A stretch of 32,046 nucleotides of DNA, from contig NZ_SSXE01000125.1 of assembly GCF_021699195.1 (NCBI RefSeq), positions 1-32,046 on the forward strand, given 5' to 3'. The notes under the pieces are model-generated. The model did not search any database. It had not been told where the DNA came from and saw only the letters and a program-made list of their open reading frames with translations. The position numbers were made by a program, and so were the translations under genes. This document shows positions 31,129-32,046 of the stretch, in pieces (positions within the stretch are counted from its first letter, which is position 1; every line of letters starts with the position of its first letter). This DNA is from Nonomuraea sp. MG754425 (GTDB lineage: Bacteria > Actinomycetota > Actinomycetes > Streptosporangiales > Streptosporangiaceae).

Positions 31129-31893
31129 TCAGTTCATCTCCAGTCCGCCGTCGACGTTCAGAGCCTGGCCGGTCACGAACGACGCCAGGTCGCTGGCCAG
31201 GAACAACACCGCTGAGGCGACCTCTTCCGGCCGCCCGGGACGCTTGAGCGGCGAGCGCTCGCCGACCTCCGCCAGGTAGCGGGCGCCCGCCTCGGGGCCG
31301 AAGCGGCGGTCGCGGTCGCTGATGATCTCGTCCCACATGGAGGTGAGGAAGACGCCTGGGCAGACCGCGTTCACCCGGACCGGCGCCAGCGCCTCGGCCG
31401 CCGACTTCGTCAGCGACAGCAGCGCCGTCTTCGTGGCCGAGTAGTGGGCCGCGTTGGGCCGGCCGGAACGGGCGGCCACCGAGGCCAGCGTCACGATCGA
31501 GCCGCCGCCGTGCTCCACCATGCGGCGGCCGGCGGCCTGGGTGAGCCAGAACGTGGCGTTCAGGTTGACGTCGACGATCCGCAGCCACTCCTCCGGCTCG
31601 ATGTCGAGCAGGGGGGTGGTGCGCATGACGCCGGCGCAGTTCACCAGCACGTCGATCCGGTCGAGCCCGTCCACCAGGGCCCTGGCCTGGGCCCGGTCGG
31701 TGAGGTCGGCCGCCCGCGCCTCGGCCCGGCCGCCCAGCTCGGCCGCCGCCGCGTCGAGGCGCGGGCCCGCCAGGTCGGAGAGCACGACGTCCGCTCCTGC
31801 GTCGGTCAGCGCGCGGGCGCAGGCGAACCCGAGACCTCCCGCGCCGCCCGTGACGAGCGCGGTGCGGCCCGTCAGGTCGATCGTGACTGCCAT
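31129..31893 (-). CDS. Short-chain dehydrogenase/reductase (SDR)
   Basis: This 254-residue classical SDR has the cofactor motif TGGAGGLGFA (about residues 15-24), NCAGVM (89-94), the catalytic Ser in IVTLASVAARS, the YSATK active-site pair, and a C-terminus VTGQALNVDGGLEM. Asp in LSDLAG after strand 2 suggests NAD(H) preference. Substrate is unknown; relatives oxidise sugar or polyol hydroxyls. The ATG at 31893 heads the rightmost operon, followed by the lyase and E1 genes, and has a promoter and an operator directly upstream. Confidence 0.93.
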   Translation of the reverse strand: MAVTIDLTGRTALVTGGAGGLGFACARALTDAGADVVLSDLAGPRLDAAAAELGGRAEARAADLTDRAQARALVDGLDRIDVLVNCAGVMRTTPLLDIEPEEWLRIVDVNLNATFWLTQAAGRRMVEHGGGSIVTLASVAARSGRPNAAHYSATKTALLSLTKSAAEALAPVRVNAVCPGVFLTSMWDEIISDRDRRFGPEAGARYLAEVGERSPLKRPGRPEEVASAVLFLASDLASFVTGQALNVDGGLEMN

Positions 31894-31920
31894 CCCTGGT
31901 GGTCTCCCTCATGCGCGTTG

Positions 31921-31934
31921 GTCAAACGATTGAC
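31921..31934. promoter_or_regulatory. LacI-type operator before the SDR operon
   Basis: GTCAAACGATTGAC is the exact reverse complement of the operator at 27964-27977. It lies between the predicted -10 (31943-31938) and the SDR ATG at 31893, over the expected transcription start. Confidence 0.75.
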
Positions 31935-31937
31935 CTG

Positions 31938-31967
31938 ACCATAGCAACCAGCTCACAAACCGAACAA
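31938..31967 (-). promoter_or_regulatory. Predicted promoter of the SDR-lyase-E1 operon
   Basis: On the minus strand TTGTTC (31967-31962) and TATGGT (31943-31938) are 18 bp apart. The -10 fits TAnnnT, and the operator follows immediately. Confidence 0.55.
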
Positions 31968-31974
31968 GAGGGAG

Positions 31975-31988
31975 GTCAATCGTTTTTA
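31975..31988. promoter_or_regulatory. Degenerate second copy of the operator
   Basis: GTCAATCGTTTTTA matches the first 11 bases of GTCAATCGTTTGAC. It lies 54 bp (about five helical turns) upstream of the full site at 31921-31934, just beyond the -35, in an AT-rich stretch. It could be an auxiliary half-site. Confidence 0.4.
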
Positions 31989-32046
31989 TTAGGAAATTTC
32001 CCCACATTTAACGAAGCTCAGAACGTACCCACCCCCAACCCCGACA

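Overview
The window is very GC-rich, almost fully coding actinomycete chromosome. The gene types (a family-19 methyltransferase, several LacI regulators, many glycoside hydrolases) suggest Streptosporangiales such as Nonomuraea, or a Streptomyces relative. That placement is inferred from gene content. I saw no tRNA, rRNA, insertion sequence, phage or CRISPR.

Layout. (1) 1-2765: the 5' end of a probable sensor kinase leaves the window to the left. Opposite it runs a small cluster: a polytopic membrane protein, a class II (SIRT4-like) Sir2 deacylase and a YchJ-family protein. (2) 2781-10213: a divergent galactan-utilisation locus resembling the Bacillus gan genes. A binding protein, two permeases and a LacI regulator run left; a GH42 beta-galactosidase and a secreted GH53 endo-galactanase run right. 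Two identical 16-bp operators lie in mirror orientation, 126 bp apart, in the shared promoter region. (3) 10269-11881: a nitroreductase and a SAM methyltransferase. (4) 11889-18696: a tightly coupled operon LacI - GH42 - GH31 (YicI-type alpha-xylosidase) - GH1. The enzymes fit stepwise dismantling of galactosylated xyloglucan oligosaccharides. (5) 18730-20160: a secreted GH43 endo-arabinanase with a long hairpin-rich leader, and an orphan plus-strand promoter with a LacI-type operator. (6) 20178-31988: a catabolic locus in three left-going units. Each unit is headed by the same kind of operator (GTCAATCG-TTTGAC or a close variant). The units are SDR - fumarase-superfamily lyase - fused E1 alpha/beta; sugar ABC importer (binding protein, ATPase, permease) - VOC protein; and amidohydrolase/lactonase - Gfo/Idh/MocA oxidoreductase - LacI - RibD-like reductase.

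Regions 2, 4 and 5 together look like a plant cell-wall island (RG-I galactan and arabinan side chains, xyloglucan). Region 6 is the least familiar part. It looks like a complete import-and-catabolism pathway for an oxidised or unusual sugar or related acid, whose substrate I cannot name. Its E1 alpha gene carries an internal deletion that removes the end of the alpha subunit and, by shifting the frame, fuses it to E1 beta. That fusion, the shared operator regulon and the xyloglucan-type operon are the observations I would follow first.
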